NCBI RefSeq assembly: GCF_016820515.1
Contig: NZ_JADHDV010000004.1
Span: 173,571 to 237,570 of the forward strand
Direction of reading: 5' to 3'
DNA from: Pseudoxanthomonas beigongshangi
GTDB taxonomy: Bacteria > Pseudomonadota > Gammaproteobacteria > Xanthomonadales > Xanthomonadaceae
DNA length: 64,000 nucleotides
Positions 35,780 through 44,164 of the stretch are shown one piece after another (the first letter of the stretch is position 1; each line of letters opens with the position of its first letter). The translations under genes and the position numbers were made by a program. Below the pieces are notes generated by a model. That model was not told the origin of the DNA, searched no databases, and saw nothing but the letters and a program-made list of their open reading frames with translations.

Positions 35780-36010
35780 TCAGTTGGCGTCGCGGTCGCG
35801 CTCTTTCGACGCGCTGGATTCGGCGTTGCGGGACTGCGACTGATCGTCAAGCCGTTCGACCGGCTTGTCCTCGTCCTGCTGCATGCCCTTCTTGAAGCCC
35901 TTGACCGCTTCGCCCAGATCCTGGCCGACGTTGCGCAAGCGCTTGGTGCCGAAGATCAGCAGAACGACCACCAGAACGATGATCCAATGCCAGATGCTGA
36001 AACCGCCCAT
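35780..36010 (-). CDS. tatA: Sec-independent translocase subunit TatA
   Basis: A 76-residue pore-forming subunit. The membrane helix is [19 protein letters not shown] (about 7-25), followed by the FG-TKRL hinge and an amphipathic helix ([12 protein letters not shown]). The tail is charged and variable. It is the first gene of tatABC. No tatD follows. Confidence 0.96.
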   Translation of the reverse strand: MGGFSIWHWIIVLVVVLLIFGTKRLRNVGQDLGEAVKGFKKGMQQDEDKPVERLDDQSQSRNAESSASKERDRDAN

Positions 36011-36104
36011 GGTCTTCTCGTGCGTTGAGTAATGAAATTCAGGCGATCAGCATAGCGCAGGCACGCCCGGAGATCCCGGGCGCGGTGCGATGTTTTCGCT
36101 TTTC

Positions 36105-37004
36105 CTAGGGCGTACTGTTGAGCGGTTCAGTGCGGACTTCACCCTCGGCCACCGGCTGGAAACCGGACTGGGCGGGTGGGGTGGCGGGCGCCTGACCCAG
36201 CGGGGCGGTTTCGGCCGCCGGCGCGGTCGAAGCGGCCGCTGCCGGGGCCGCTGCGGTCACGGTCGCGGCCGGTGCGGGCGTCGACTTGCCGGCACGTGCG
36301 GCGCGCGCGGCCGCGGTCACTTCCTCCAGTTGATCCCGGAAGCCGACCACGGCGCCGGACGGATGGCCGGCGCGGCCTTCGAAAATGGCGCGCGGCGTGC
36401 TGCCGCCACCGTAGACCGCGGTGTTGGCGTCGTCATCGATCTGCAACACGGCGCCATCCAGTGCCACGCCCGCGAACAGGCCGCGGGCGCGCGACCACGA
36501 CCAGATCTCGGCCTTGAGCTGGCCATCGGTGGCGGCGGCGGCGTTGCGGCCCACCGGACCGGCGGCCACGCCGGCATCGGCGCCCAGGGTGATCTTGCCG
36601 TTGACGATGTTGTCCAGGTTGCGGTCGTTGCGGAACACCAGGACGATGTCCGAGGACTGCACGCCGGCCTGGAAGCCGATGCTGCCGCCGGTCAGCTTGA
36701 CGAACACCGGCTGCGACCAGGTGCCGTCCGGATTCTTGACCGACATCAGGCCATGGCCGCGGCGGCCGCCGAACACCAGGCCGGCCTTGAGGGTGTCGGG
36801 AATGACGACGATGGCGCGCCCTTCGTCCAGCAGCTTGTCGGGGATGCCTTCCTCGGGGATGCGGCGGATTTCGTCCAGCACGCGCACCGCGTTGGTGGCG
36901 CGCTCGTCCTCCTTGGGACCGGCGAGGGCCTGGCCGGCGAACAGGGCGGTGGCCAGCAGGGTCGCGGCCGGCAGCATCAGCAGGCGGGAATGGCGGCGTT
37001 TCAT
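36105..37004 (-). CDS. Exported SYLF-domain (YSC84-type) protein
   Basis: A 299-residue protein with a signal peptide (about 1-28, LFAGQALA). It has a SYLF/DUF500 lipid-binding domain of about 190 residues (IPDKLLDEGRAIVVIPDTLKAGLVFGGRRGHG, then SIGFQAGVQSSDIVLVF). The C-terminal about 65 residues are Ala/Pro-rich and disordered. SYLF domains bind phosphoinositides in eukaryotes; in bacteria the role is unclear, probably at the envelope. GGAG precedes the ATG at 37004; alternative longer starts are unlikely. Confidence 0.88.
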   Translation of the reverse strand: MKRRHSRLLMLPAATLLATALFAGQALAGPKEDERATNAVRVLDEIRRIPEEGIPDKLLDEGRAIVVIPDTLKAGLVFGGRRGHGLMSVKNPDGTWSQPVFVKLTGGSIGFQAGVQSSDIVLVFRNDRNLDNIVNGKITLGADAGVAAGPVGRNAAAATDGQLKAEIWSWSRARGLFAGVALDGAVLQIDDDANTAVYGGGSTPRAIFEGRAGHPSGAVVGFRDQLEEVTAAARAARAGKSTPAPAATVTAAAPAAAASTAPAAETAPLGQAPATPPAQSGFQPVAEGEVRTEPLNSTP

Positions 37005-37178
37005 GGGCGCTCCGAAGGTGGATTCGCAGAAATTTACTGCAACCGCTTGAAAATAGGTAAATGCGAATGAATCGGCGCTGAGGATTCCGGCCTTCGGCCG
37101 CCGTCCATCGATTCGATCGAAGAAGGCCATTGATAAGGAGAAGCGGCTCGCAAGAGTGCGCTCTGCCACAATAGGCGG

Positions 37179-38141
37179 ATGCCCGACGCACCCGATACCG
37201 CGCTGATCGCGGTCAATCTAGGCACGCCCGAGGCGCCCACGGCTCCCGCCGTCCGGCGCTATCTGGGCGAGTTCCTGCTCGATCCACGCGTGGTCCAGCT
37301 CAGTCGCTGGATCTGGTACCCGCTGCTGTTCGGCCTGATCCTGCCGCTGCGCGGTCCGCGCGCGGCCCACAAGTACGCCCAGATCTGGTTGCCGGAAGGC
37401 TCGCCGCTGGCCGTGCATACCCGCCGCCTGGCCGAGGCGATCCAGCAACGCCTGCCGCGTTGGCGGGTGGTCGATGCCATGCGCTACGGCCAGCCGGCCC
37501 TGCCGGAGCGGCTGCGCGAGCTGCGCCAGGCCGGGATTCGCCGGCTGATCGTGCTGCCGCTGTACCCGCAGTACTCCAGCACCACCACCGAGTCGGTCAA
37601 GGACGTGCTGGCGCGCGAGGCCAAGGGCTTCGACCTGACCGTGATCGATGACTACTCGGTCGATGCCGGCTGGGTGGGCGCGGTCGCCGATTCGATCCGC
37701 GACTGGCGCGCGCGCAACGGCGCCGGCGAGCACCTGCTGTTCTCGTTCCACGGCCTGCCGCAGCGCCTGGCGCGCGAGGGCGATCCCTACCCGCAGCGCT
37801 GCGAGGCCAGCAGCCGCGCCATTGCCACCGCGCTGGGGCTGGGCGAGGGCGAATGGACCCTGACCTACCAGTCGCGCTTCGGCAAGGAGCGTTGGCTGGA
37901 ACCGGCCACCGACGCCACCCTCGACGCGATGGCCACGCGCGGCCTGCGCAAGGTCGACGTGGTCTGCCCCGGTTTCGCCGTGGACTGCCTGGAGACCCTG
38001 GAGGAAGTGGCGATCGGTTTCGTCCAGCGTTTCGCCGAACGCGGCGGCGAGCTGCGCTACATCCCCTGCCTCAACGCGTCGCCGGCGCACGCCGACGCGC
38101 TGGCGGCGCTGGCCCGCCAGGTGGCCGGGGAGCCGGCATGA
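37179..38141 (+). CDS. hemH: Ferrochelatase
   Basis: A 320-residue HemH inserting Fe2+ into protoporphyrin IX in the last step of haem synthesis. The catalytic His191 is in FSFHGLP (188-194), and [14 protein letters not shown] near 262-275 is the second family signature. [12 protein letters not shown] forms the porphyrin-binding segment. It has no C-terminal Fe-S extension. Its TGA overlaps the ATG of the next gene (ATGA), so the hydrolase is cotranslated. Confidence 0.97.
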   Translation: MPDAPDTALIAVNLGTPEAPTAPAVRRYLGEFLLDPRVVQLSRWIWYPLLFGLILPLRGPRAAHKYAQIWLPEGSPLAVHTRRLAEAIQQRLPRWRVVDAMRYGQPALPERLRELRQAGIRRLIVLPLYPQYSSTTTESVKDVLAREAKGFDLTVIDDYSVDAGWVGAVADSIRDWRARNGAGEHLLFSFHGLPQRLAREGDPYPQRCEASSRAIATALGLGEGEWTLTYQSRFGKERWLEPATDATLDAMATRGLRKVDVVCPGFAVDCLETLEEVAIGFVQRFAERGGELRYIPCLNASPAHADALAALARQVAGEPA

Positions 38142-38989
38142 GGCTGGAGGAGTTTTCCGCCGACATCGCGATGGGACGGATCGGCGGCCTGCGCGGCGGC
38201 GCGCCCGGCGGCACGCGGGTGCTGGCGCTGCACGGCTGGCTCGACAACGCGGCCAGCTTCGTGCCGCTGGCCGCGCATCTGTCCGGCGTCGAACTGGTCA
38301 TTCCGGACCTGCCCGGGCATGGCCACAGCGTGCATATCGGTCCGGGTGCCGAGTACACCAGCGGGGTGGCGGTCAACGCGGTCCTGGATCTGGCCGACGC
38401 GCTGGGCTGGGACGAGTTCTGCCTGCTTGGCCACTCGATGGGCGCCGGCATCGCCAGCCTGCTGGCCGCTTCCTCGCCACGGCGGGTGCGCCGGCTGCTG
38501 GTGATCGAAGCCCTCGGCGGCCTGTCCGAGACCGTGGATCGCACCGCCGCGCGCTGGCAGGAGGCGATCGCCGCCGCGCGCGCGCTGCCGGGCAAGCGCC
38601 TGCGCGTGTTCACCGACACGGCCACGCCGATCCGCGCGCGCATGCAGGCCAACCAGTTGAGCGAGGCCAATGCGCGGCTGCTGGTGGAACGCGGCATCCG
38701 CGCGGTGGACGGCGGCCATGTCTGGAGCAGCGACCAGCGCCTGACCCTGCCGACCCCGCAGCGCCTGGACGAGGCGCAGATCGCCGCGCTGGTCGCCGAC
38801 ATCCGCTGCCCGACCCGGGTGATCTTCGCCGAGCCGGCGCAGCCCTACTTCCCCGAACCGCTGCGCAGCCAGCGCGCGGCGCTGTTGCCGAACGGCGAGT
38901 TGATCGTCATGGCCGGCACCCATCACCTGCACATGGAAGATCCGGTCGGCGTGGCGCGCGCGATCGGTGATTTCTTCACCGCCCCCTGA
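38138..38989 (+). CDS. Alpha/beta hydrolase coupled to hemH
   Basis: A 283-residue cytoplasmic alpha/beta hydrolase. LHGWLDN (31-37) is the oxyanion region, GHSMGAG (98-104) gives nucleophile Ser100, and [10 protein letters not shown] near the C-terminus supplies the catalytic His. It is similar to MhpC/serine-hydrolase-like proteins; the substrate is unknown. The ATG is within the hemH stop. Conservation of this pairing would hint at a porphyrin-ester or housekeeping esterase role, but that is a guess. Confidence 0.9.
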   Translation: MRLEEFSADIAMGRIGGLRGGAPGGTRVLALHGWLDNAASFVPLAAHLSGVELVIPDLPGHGHSVHIGPGAEYTSGVAVNAVLDLADALGWDEFCLLGHSMGAGIASLLAASSPRRVRRLLVIEALGGLSETVDRTAARWQEAIAAARALPGKRLRVFTDTATPIRARMQANQLSEANARLLVERGIRAVDGGHVWSSDQRLTLPTPQRLDEAQIAALVADIRCPTRVIFAEPAQPYFPEPLRSQRAALLPNGELIVMAGTHHLHMEDPVGVARAIGDFFTAP

Positions 38990-38994
38990 GCTTG

Positions 38995-39147
38995 GGGGTA
39001 GGAGCGCCATCCCGGCGCGAGCTTTTCCGGGGCGTGCGGGAAGGAGCTCGCGGCCGGAGGCCGCTCCTACCGGGGGTTCTCAATGCGCAATCGGTCTGGA
39101 GCGGGGTAGGAGCGCCGTCCCGGCGCGAGCTTTCCGAGGTGTGTGGC
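38995..39147. repeat. GGTAGGAGCG...GCGAGCTT repeats
   Basis: GGTAGGAGCGCCATCCCGGC then GCGAGCTT (about 38997-39025), an inverted partner GAGCTCGCGGCCGGAGGCCGCTCCTACC (about 39043-39070), and another forward copy at about 39107-39133. The same family occurs at 46869-47108. It starts 6 bp after the hydrolase stop. Confidence 0.85.
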
Positions 39148-39164
39148 GAGGAAGCGGACGGCGG

Positions 39165-39194
39165 AAAAAAAGCGGCCCGAAGGCCGCTTTTTTT
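39165..39194. terminator. Bidirectional rho-independent terminator
   Basis: AAAAAAAGCGGCC-CGA-AGGCCGCTTTTTTT is a symmetric hairpin with A/T runs on both sides, between the plus-strand hydrolase and the minus-strand lipoprotein. It serves both convergent transcripts. Confidence 0.93.
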
Positions 39195-39251
39195 CCGGGA
39201 TCCGCGCCTGCCCGAAACCTTCGGTCACGGGTGCTGCCGGCACGACGGTGA

Positions 39252-39761
39252 TTACTGCGCGGCGGTTTCCGCGTCCATCACCTGCAGGCCGATCGAGACC
39301 GGCTCGCCCGCGCCTTCGCCGTTGAACGAGACCGTGGCCTTGCGGCCTTCCTTCTCGTAGGCCAGCAGGCCGTCGTTGGCGCTGCCCTGCATCGCCATGG
39401 TCTGCTTCCAGCCTTCCTTTTCCATCGCCGTGCGCGCGTCCGCGTACAGCTTGGCAACCTCGCCCGGCGCCTTCAGCGCGATCAGCTGGGTCTTGTTCAC
39501 TTCCATCACGCTTTCCACCGCGTAATTGGGCGGCAGGTAGACGTCCTTGGGGAAGGTCGCGGGCAGCTTGGCGTTGTCGCCGCCGCTGATCTTCATTTCC
39601 CCCTCTTCGGTCTTGATGGTGACCGTCTCACCGTCCTTGTCGAGATCGACCTTATGGCCGGTCGCCTTTTCCAGCGCCGCCTCGGCCAGGGTTTCCTCGG
39701 CCGATTGCTTGCAGCCCGCCAGGGCCAGCGCCACGCAGCACACCAACAGCATTCCACGCAT
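39252..39761 (-). CDS. Lipoprotein of unknown function
   Basis: A 169-residue lipoprotein (lipobox ALAGC, Cys17). A short helical segment (ETLAEAALEKATGHKVDLDKDG) precedes beta strands typical of small envelope proteins, with TVTIKTEEGEMKISG and a C-terminal GEPVSIGLQVM strand. The start at 39761 is set by the lipoprotein signal, with GGAG 9 nt upstream. I know similar uncharacterised lipoproteins in Xanthomonadaceae but no function. Confidence 0.75.
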   Translation of the reverse strand: MRGMLLVCCVALALAGCKQSAEETLAEAALEKATGHKVDLDKDGETVTIKTEEGEMKISGGDNAKLPATFPKDVYLPPNYAVESVMEVNKTQLIALKAPGEVAKLYADARTAMEKEGWKQTMAMQGSANDGLLAYEKEGRKATVSFNGEGAGEPVSIGLQVMDAETAAQ

Positions 39762-39843
39762 TCCGCATTTCTCCTTGTCATCGATGATCACCGGAACCGG
39801 CATCCACGCCGGTCCGTCACCGGATCGAACGATAGCGGAAACC

Positions 39844-40629
39844 TCAGCCGGCCAGCAGTGCGCGCAGGCCCGCCTTGAGGCGGCGGCCATGCTCATGGAA
39901 GTAGGCGCGCTCGTCGCGCCAGGCCGGGAACCGCGCTTCCACTTCGCGCCAGAACGCGCGCGAATGATTGGCGTGGATCAGATGGCACAGCTCGTGGACC
40001 AGGACATACTCGAACGCCGACGGCCGCGCGACGACCAGCGACAGATCCAGCGTCATCGCACCGTCCGGGCTCAGCGAGCCCCACAGCGAGGACATCATCT
40101 TCAGCCGGATCGGCGAGGGCGTGCGCGGCAGCGCCGCCAGGTAGCGCGGCAGCCAGCGGTTGATGTCCGCACGCGCCTCGGTTTCGTAGAACGCGCGCAG
40201 GTGCCGGCGCAGTCCGGCGTCGCCCAGCCGGGCCGGCAGCTGGATGCGGATGCGTCCGTCTTCGTGCCGGATGGCCGCGTAGCGCCCTTCCTGCCAGTCC
40301 ACCGGCACATCCTCGCCGCGCAGCGGCAGGGTGGCGGTGGTGAACGGCACCAGCGAAGGTAGTGCCTCGCCGCCGAGCTGGCGAGCCAGCTGCGCCTGCA
40401 GCCAGGCGCGGTGTTCGTGCAGGAAACGTTCGCCCGAGACCAGGCTGGCGCGCATCGGCAGGGTCAGCCGCGCGCCGCGTTCGTCCACGCTCAGCTTGAG
40501 CCGGCGCGCGCGCGGATCGCGGACCCGCTGCACCTCGATCGTGCGGCCGTCCTCCAGCGCCAGCGGGACGACGTCGCGCTCGACGCTGCGGGGCGTCTTG
40601 GCGATCAGGCGTTGCAACCGGAAGGGCAT
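39844..40629 (-). CDS. YgjP-like (DUF45/M48-type) zinc metallopeptidase
   Basis: A 261-residue protein. The zinc motif HELCH (212-216) and downstream HANHS (His222) match the DUF45/YgjP family pattern HExxH-x(5)-H. An N-terminal beta domain (RRLKLSVDERGARLTLP) precedes the catalytic helix bundle. WGSLSPDGAMTLDL just before the active site is also typical. In some genomes these genes accompany type I restriction systems, but none is seen here. The start is placed at MPFRLQR (40629). Confidence 0.88.
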   Translation of the reverse strand: MPFRLQRLIAKTPRSVERDVVPLALEDGRTIEVQRVRDPRARRLKLSVDERGARLTLPMRASLVSGERFLHEHRAWLQAQLARQLGGEALPSLVPFTTATLPLRGEDVPVDWQEGRYAAIRHEDGRIRIQLPARLGDAGLRRHLRAFYETEARADINRWLPRYLAALPRTPSPIRLKMMSSLWGSLSPDGAMTLDLSLVVARPSAFEYVLVHELCHLIHANHSRAFWREVEARFPAWRDERAYFHEHGRRLKAGLRALLAG

Positions 40630-40697
40630 GGACAAAAGCATCGCATGGAATACCCGGCTGCTGGCTGTCCGGGAGTGCGCAGGGGAGCGATGTTGAT

Positions 40698-41040
40698 TGC
40701 CCCCTTTGCAAAAAAGGGGGGCGGAAGCCCGCGAAGCGGGTGACGGGGGATTTGGCTTTTGGCGCCAAGAGCCAAATCCCCCTCAGTCCCCCTTTTTCAA
40801 AGGGGGAGGCAAAGCGGAGGCTTTCGCGAGATCGAGGTGCTGAGTAAGCCCCCTTTGCAAACGGGGACGAACGCTTCAGTAGCCCCCTTTGCAAAAGGGG
40901 GCGGGCACCCGCGAAGCGGGTGACGGGGGATTTGGCTCTTGGCGCCAAAAGCTAAATCCCCCTCAATCCCCCTTTTGCAAAGGGGGAGGCAAATGCAGGG
41001 CTCTTACGAATCCCGACTCCCGACTCCCGAATCCCAGTGC
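40698..41040. repeat. Clustered composite repeat elements plus ATCCCGA microrepeats
   Basis: Right-type halves (CCCCCTTTGCAAAA...GACGGGGGATTTGGC) and left-type halves (AAATCCCCCTCA.TCCCCCTTT...GGGGGAGGC) alternate as R-L-R(partial)-R-L through about 40990. Here the R tail reads CGCGAAGCGGGTGACGGGG rather than CCGAAGGCGACGGGG. From about 41007 a short run of CGA(C/A)TCCC direct repeats leads into rdgC's 3' end. These occupy the gene-free stretch 40630-41041. Confidence 0.9.
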
Positions 41041-41041
41041 C

Positions 41042-41947
41042 TCAAGCCTCCGCCTTGCTCAGCTTCAGCGCATGCTCCAGCACGATGAACAGGCGCTTCA
41101 CCTCGCCGGCCATCAAGGCGAAGCGGGCGTCCAGTTCGGCGCGCAAATCCTCGCGCTCGGAGTTTTCCAGCTGATCCACCACGCCGTCGAGGAACTTCAG
41201 CTTGCGGATGATCAGGTCCTCGCCGAGGACGAAGGAGACGTGATCGTCCAGCGTCAGCGCCAGCCGGGTGACCTGTTTGCCGGCTTCCAGGTGCTTGGCG
41301 ATTTCGTCGCTCTGCAGTTCCTGGTGCTGGCACTTGACCACCGCGCCGCCGTCCATCGCGTCCTTGAGTTCGCACTCCTCGCCCAGGCTCAGGCCTTCGG
41401 GCAGCGGTTCGCCGGCGATCCAGCCGGTCATCACCGAACGCGGCGCCACTTCGGCATTGAGCGGCAGGGCCGGGAAGCTGCCCATCGCGCGGCGGATTTC
41501 CGACACCGTGTTCTCGCCGCTCTTGCGCGAGGAACTGTCCACGGCGACGAAGCCGTGCTCCAGATCCAGCAGCGCGTCGGTGCGCGAAGGCTTGACGAAG
41601 GCGCGCGGCAGCAGCTCCATCAGCAGGTCGTCCTTCAGCCGCTTGCGGGTGCGCCCGCTCGGCTTGCGGCCTTCCTTCTCCTCGATTTCCTCCAGCTTGC
41701 GCGCCAGCAGGTCGTTGACCACCGCGCCGGGCAGGATCTTGTCCTCGCCGCCCACGCTCAGCCAGATCGAATCCTGGATGCGGTGCGACAGCGCTTCCTC
41801 ACCCCGCCCGAACGGCGAGATGAAGCCGCGCGAGGACAGCTCCAGCGGGCCGACCGGCTTGAGCCGGGCCTCGGGAAGCAGTTCATCGAGCTGGGAGAAA
41901 TCGAGCGAGGGATTGAAACGGAACAGCGTCAGGTTGCGGAAGAACAT
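41042..41947 (-). CDS. rdgC: Recombination-associated protein RdgC
   Basis: A 301-residue RdgC, a ring-forming double-stranded DNA-binding protein that limits RecA loading. It has the canonical N-terminus MFFRNLTLFRF and conserved FVSPFGRG-like (FISPFGRGEEALSH), KPSRTDALLDLEHG and LTLDDHVSFVLGEDLIIRKLKFLD blocks. The length is normal for the family. ttcA lies 64 bp upstream on the same strand, beyond a short repeat tract. Confidence 0.97.
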   Translation of the reverse strand: MFFRNLTLFRFNPSLDFSQLDELLPEARLKPVGPLELSSRGFISPFGRGEEALSHRIQDSIWLSVGGEDKILPGAVVNDLLARKLEEIEEKEGRKPSGRTRKRLKDDLLMELLPRAFVKPSRTDALLDLEHGFVAVDSSSRKSGENTVSEIRRAMGSFPALPLNAEVAPRSVMTGWIAGEPLPEGLSLGEECELKDAMDGGAVVKCQHQELQSDEIAKHLEAGKQVTRLALTLDDHVSFVLGEDLIIRKLKFLDGVVDQLENSEREDLRAELDARFALMAGEVKRLFIVLEHALKLSKAEA

Positions 41948-42011
41948 TCAGGGGCCGGGATTGGGGATTCGGGAGTGGGGATTCGGTCGGACGGAAGAGA
42001 TGGGGATGGTG

Positions 42012-42935
42012 TTACGAATCCCCAATCTCCAATTCCGAATCCCGTGCCTCGCCCGCCAGCCACGCATGCGCGTCGGCTTGCTGCGCGCCTTCGCGGTGGC
42101 CGAGGGAAAGGAAGTCGAACAGTTTCGGATCGCTGAGCTGCGAGGGCCGGATGTCGCCGAGCGCGCGCGAGATCGTCTCGATGCGGCCGGGGGACTCGCG
42201 TTCCCAGGCATCCATCATCTTCTTGACCTGCTTGCGCTGCAGGTTTTCCTGGCTGCCGCACAGGTTGCACGGGATGATCGGAAATCCCTTCGCCTCGGCG
42301 TAGGTTTCGATGTCCGACTCACGCACGTAGGCCAGCGGCCGGATCACCACGTGCTTGCCGTCGTCCGACAGCAGCTTGGGCGGCATGCCGGACAGCTTGG
42401 CGTGGAAGAACAGGTTGAGGAAGAAGGTCGCCACCAGATCGTCGCGGTGGTGGCCCAGCGCGATCTTGGTGAAGCCCTGTTCCTCGGCGTACGAGTACAG
42501 CGCGCCGCGGCGCAGGCGCGAGCACAGCGAGCACATCGTCTTGCCTTCCGGCACCACCCGCGACACCACCGAATAGGTGTCCTGCTCCAGGATCCGGTAG
42601 GGCACCCCGATCGATTCGAGGTACTCCGGCAGGATGTGTTCGGGAAAGCCGGGCTGCTTCTGGTCCAGGTTGACGGCGACCAGCTCGAAATCGACCGGCG
42701 CCTTCTTCCGCAGCTGCAGCAGGATGTCCAGCATCGTATAGCTGTCCTTGCCTCCGGACAGGCACACCATGACCTTGTCGCCATCCTCGATCATCCCGTA
42801 GTCGGCGATCGCCTGGCCGACCTGGCGGCGCAGGCGCTTGGCCAGCTTGCCCTGTTCGCGGGCGTGGCGGCGGGGATCCGCGCCACGCGGCGCGGGATCG
42901 GCGAGGACCTGGGGCAGGGGATGGATGGCGTTCAT
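42012..42935 (-). CDS. ttcA: tRNA 2-thiocytidine biosynthesis protein TtcA
   Basis: A 307-residue TtcA, thiolating C32 of certain tRNAs. The ATP-pyrophosphatase P-loop SGGKDS is at 60-65, and the Fe-S cysteines lie in MCSLCSR and PCNLCGS. The start is uncertain: ATG at 42935 is used, and one at 42947 adds four residues; neither has a clear ribosome binding site. The last nine residues (DSELEIGDS) come from the ATCCCCAATCTCC-type repeat tract, so the C-terminus seems repeat-derived. It is divergent from the YdcH-like gene. Confidence 0.95.
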   Translation of the reverse strand: MNAIHPLPQVLADPAPRGADPRRHAREQGKLAKRLRRQVGQAIADYGMIEDGDKVMVCLSGGKDSYTMLDILLQLRKKAPVDFELVAVNLDQKQPGFPEHILPEYLESIGVPYRILEQDTYSVVSRVVPEGKTMCSLCSRLRRGALYSYAEEQGFTKIALGHHRDDLVATFFLNLFFHAKLSGMPPKLLSDDGKHVVIRPLAYVRESDIETYAEAKGFPIIPCNLCGSQENLQRKQVKKMMDAWERESPGRIETISRALGDIRPSQLSDPKLFDFLSLGHREGAQQADAHAWLAGEARDSELEIGDS

Positions 42936-43000
42936 GCGAACGACCATTGTACCGGCCGCGTTGCGATGACGACGAAACCCCGGCGGTGTACGCTCGGTGC

Positions 43001-43210
43001 GTGGACAGCCAGAACCCCGCCGACATCGCCCAGCGCATCGCCGAGCTCCGGCGCGAGCACCGCGAGCTGGACGACGCGATCGCGCAGCGGGTGTCCACCA
43101 GCCTGGAAGACGACGAAATCGCCATCAAGCGCATGAAGAAGCGCAAGCTCTGGCTGAAGGACTGCATTGCCCGGCTGGAAAGCGCACTGATCCCGGACGA
43201 GCCGGCCTGA
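43001..43210 (+). CDS. YdcH-family (DUF465) small protein
   Basis: A 69-residue helical protein starting at GTG 43001. The pattern [18 protein letters not shown]...[26 protein letters not shown] is the DUF465 helical hairpin. Such proteins are small, cytoplasmic and of unclear function. An in-frame upstream ATG (42947) would add 18 residues overlapping the ttcA promoter region and is less likely. Confidence 0.85.
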   Translation: MDSQNPADIAQRIAELRREHRELDDAIAQRVSTSLEDDEIAIKRMKKRKLWLKDCIARLESALIPDEPA

Positions 43211-43355
43211 CCGGCCTTCGCCCGCCGCCCCCGGCGTCCCATCCGGCCCGAAGCTGACGCGTCGCGTCACCTCCCATCCGTTCGGCGGCGGCGCCGTGGT
43301 CCGCCGGAATGCCGCCCAGCCCCTTCCGCGCGGGGCATCCGGGGCTGGCCCGGAG

Positions 43356-43372
43356 TTGGCCCGATGCTTGCT
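43356..43372 (+). promoter_or_regulatory. Sigma-54-type promoter
   Basis: TTGGCCCGATGCTTGCT matches the -24/-12 consensus (TGGCACG-N4-TTGCT) with one mismatch and the strict GG-N10-GC spacing (GG at 43358-43359, GC at 43370-43371). The predicted start, near 43383, is 45 bp before the acyltransferase ATG. Confidence 0.6.
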
Positions 43373-43427
43373 TCATTTCTGTGAACAGTTGCCCATTTCG
43401 GGCGGGCAGGACGTGGCCGGGAGCCGC

Positions 43428-44117
43428 ATGAACCAGGAAAAAGAACCCATCGGGAGCTTGTCCCCGCCGCGCGATCCGGGCGCGGGCATGGCCCCGCTGC
43501 GGGTCCGCCGCATCGCTCCCGGCGAAGCGCTGGGCGATGTCCAGCGCCTGCGCCGCGAGGTGTACTTCCTGGAACGGGGCCGGCCGGACGGGCGTGGCAA
43601 ACGCATCGCCGACGGCCTGGACGGCTGCGGCACCACCGTCGTGGTCGAGGTCGGGCCACAGGCGGTGGCGACCCTGCGCCTGCACGACTTCGGCTCGCCG
43701 GCGGTGCAGGTGGAATACGGCAGCCTGTTCCAGGTCGATCGCTTCGCCCGCGCCTGGCCGCCGCGGAGCATCGCGGTGGGCACCCGCTTCGCGGTGCAGG
43801 CCGACCAGCGCGCCAAACCGGTGGTGGATCGGCTGATGGAAGGCACCTACCGCTGGGCGCAGGACAACGGCATCCGCTTCTGGCTGGTGGCCTGCGAACC
43901 GTTCCTGATCGATGCGTTCGAGCACTACGGCTTCCGCGAATACCTGCCGCCGGTGATCCTGGCCGGCGGCGCGGAACTGCTGCGGATGGCGCTGGTGATC
44001 GATGATGCCCAGCACCTGGGCGAATGCGGATCGCCGCTGCGTCCGCTGGTGGAGGATCCGGCCTCCGGCGCCATGGCCAAGGCCTGGCTCACCCGCAGCT
44101 TCGGCCACGTCAACTGA
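43428..44117 (+). CDS. GNAT-fold N-acyltransferase (LuxI/FeeM-like)
   Basis: A 229-residue protein whose architecture resembles autoinducer or N-acyl-amino-acid synthases. An N-terminal RLRREVYFLERG (40-51) matches the R--VF-ER type motif of LuxI/FeeM-like enzymes. It is followed by a core (IAVGTRFAVQ at 115-124, FWLVACEP, then FEHYGFREY) with the shape of the GNAT acyl-binding region. Family members use acyl-ACP or acyl-CoA. The specific product is unknown. GGGAG precedes the ATG, and a sigma-54-type promoter lies upstream. It is convergent with plsB, another acyl-ACP-using enzyme. Confidence 0.65.
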   Translation: MNQEKEPIGSLSPPRDPGAGMAPLRVRRIAPGEALGDVQRLRREVYFLERGRPDGRGKRIADGLDGCGTTVVVEVGPQAVATLRLHDFGSPAVQVEYGSLFQVDRFARAWPPRSIAVGTRFAVQADQRAKPVVDRLMEGTYRWAQDNGIRFWLVACEPFLIDAFEHYGFREYLPPVILAGGAELLRMALVIDDAQHLGECGSPLRPLVEDPASGAMAKAWLTRSFGHVN

Positions 44118-44125
44118 AAACGTGC

Positions 44126-44148
44126 GCGGCGCCCGGGGGGGGCGCCGC
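44126..44148. terminator. Hairpin between convergent acyltransferase and plsB genes
   Basis: Arms GCGGCGCCC (44126-44134) and GGGCGCCGC (44140-44148) with a 5-nt G loop. On the minus strand a TTTT run follows after a few bases, so it may end plsB transcription. On the plus strand no T-run follows. Confidence 0.5.
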
Positions 44149-44164
44149 GATTCCGTCACCGCGC

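Noticed and set aside
43428..44117. A canonical LuxI autoinducer synthase
   Set aside because: Only the general fold and one motif match. Several invariant LuxI residues cannot be placed, and no LuxR gene is adjacent, so only a broad acyltransferase call is made.
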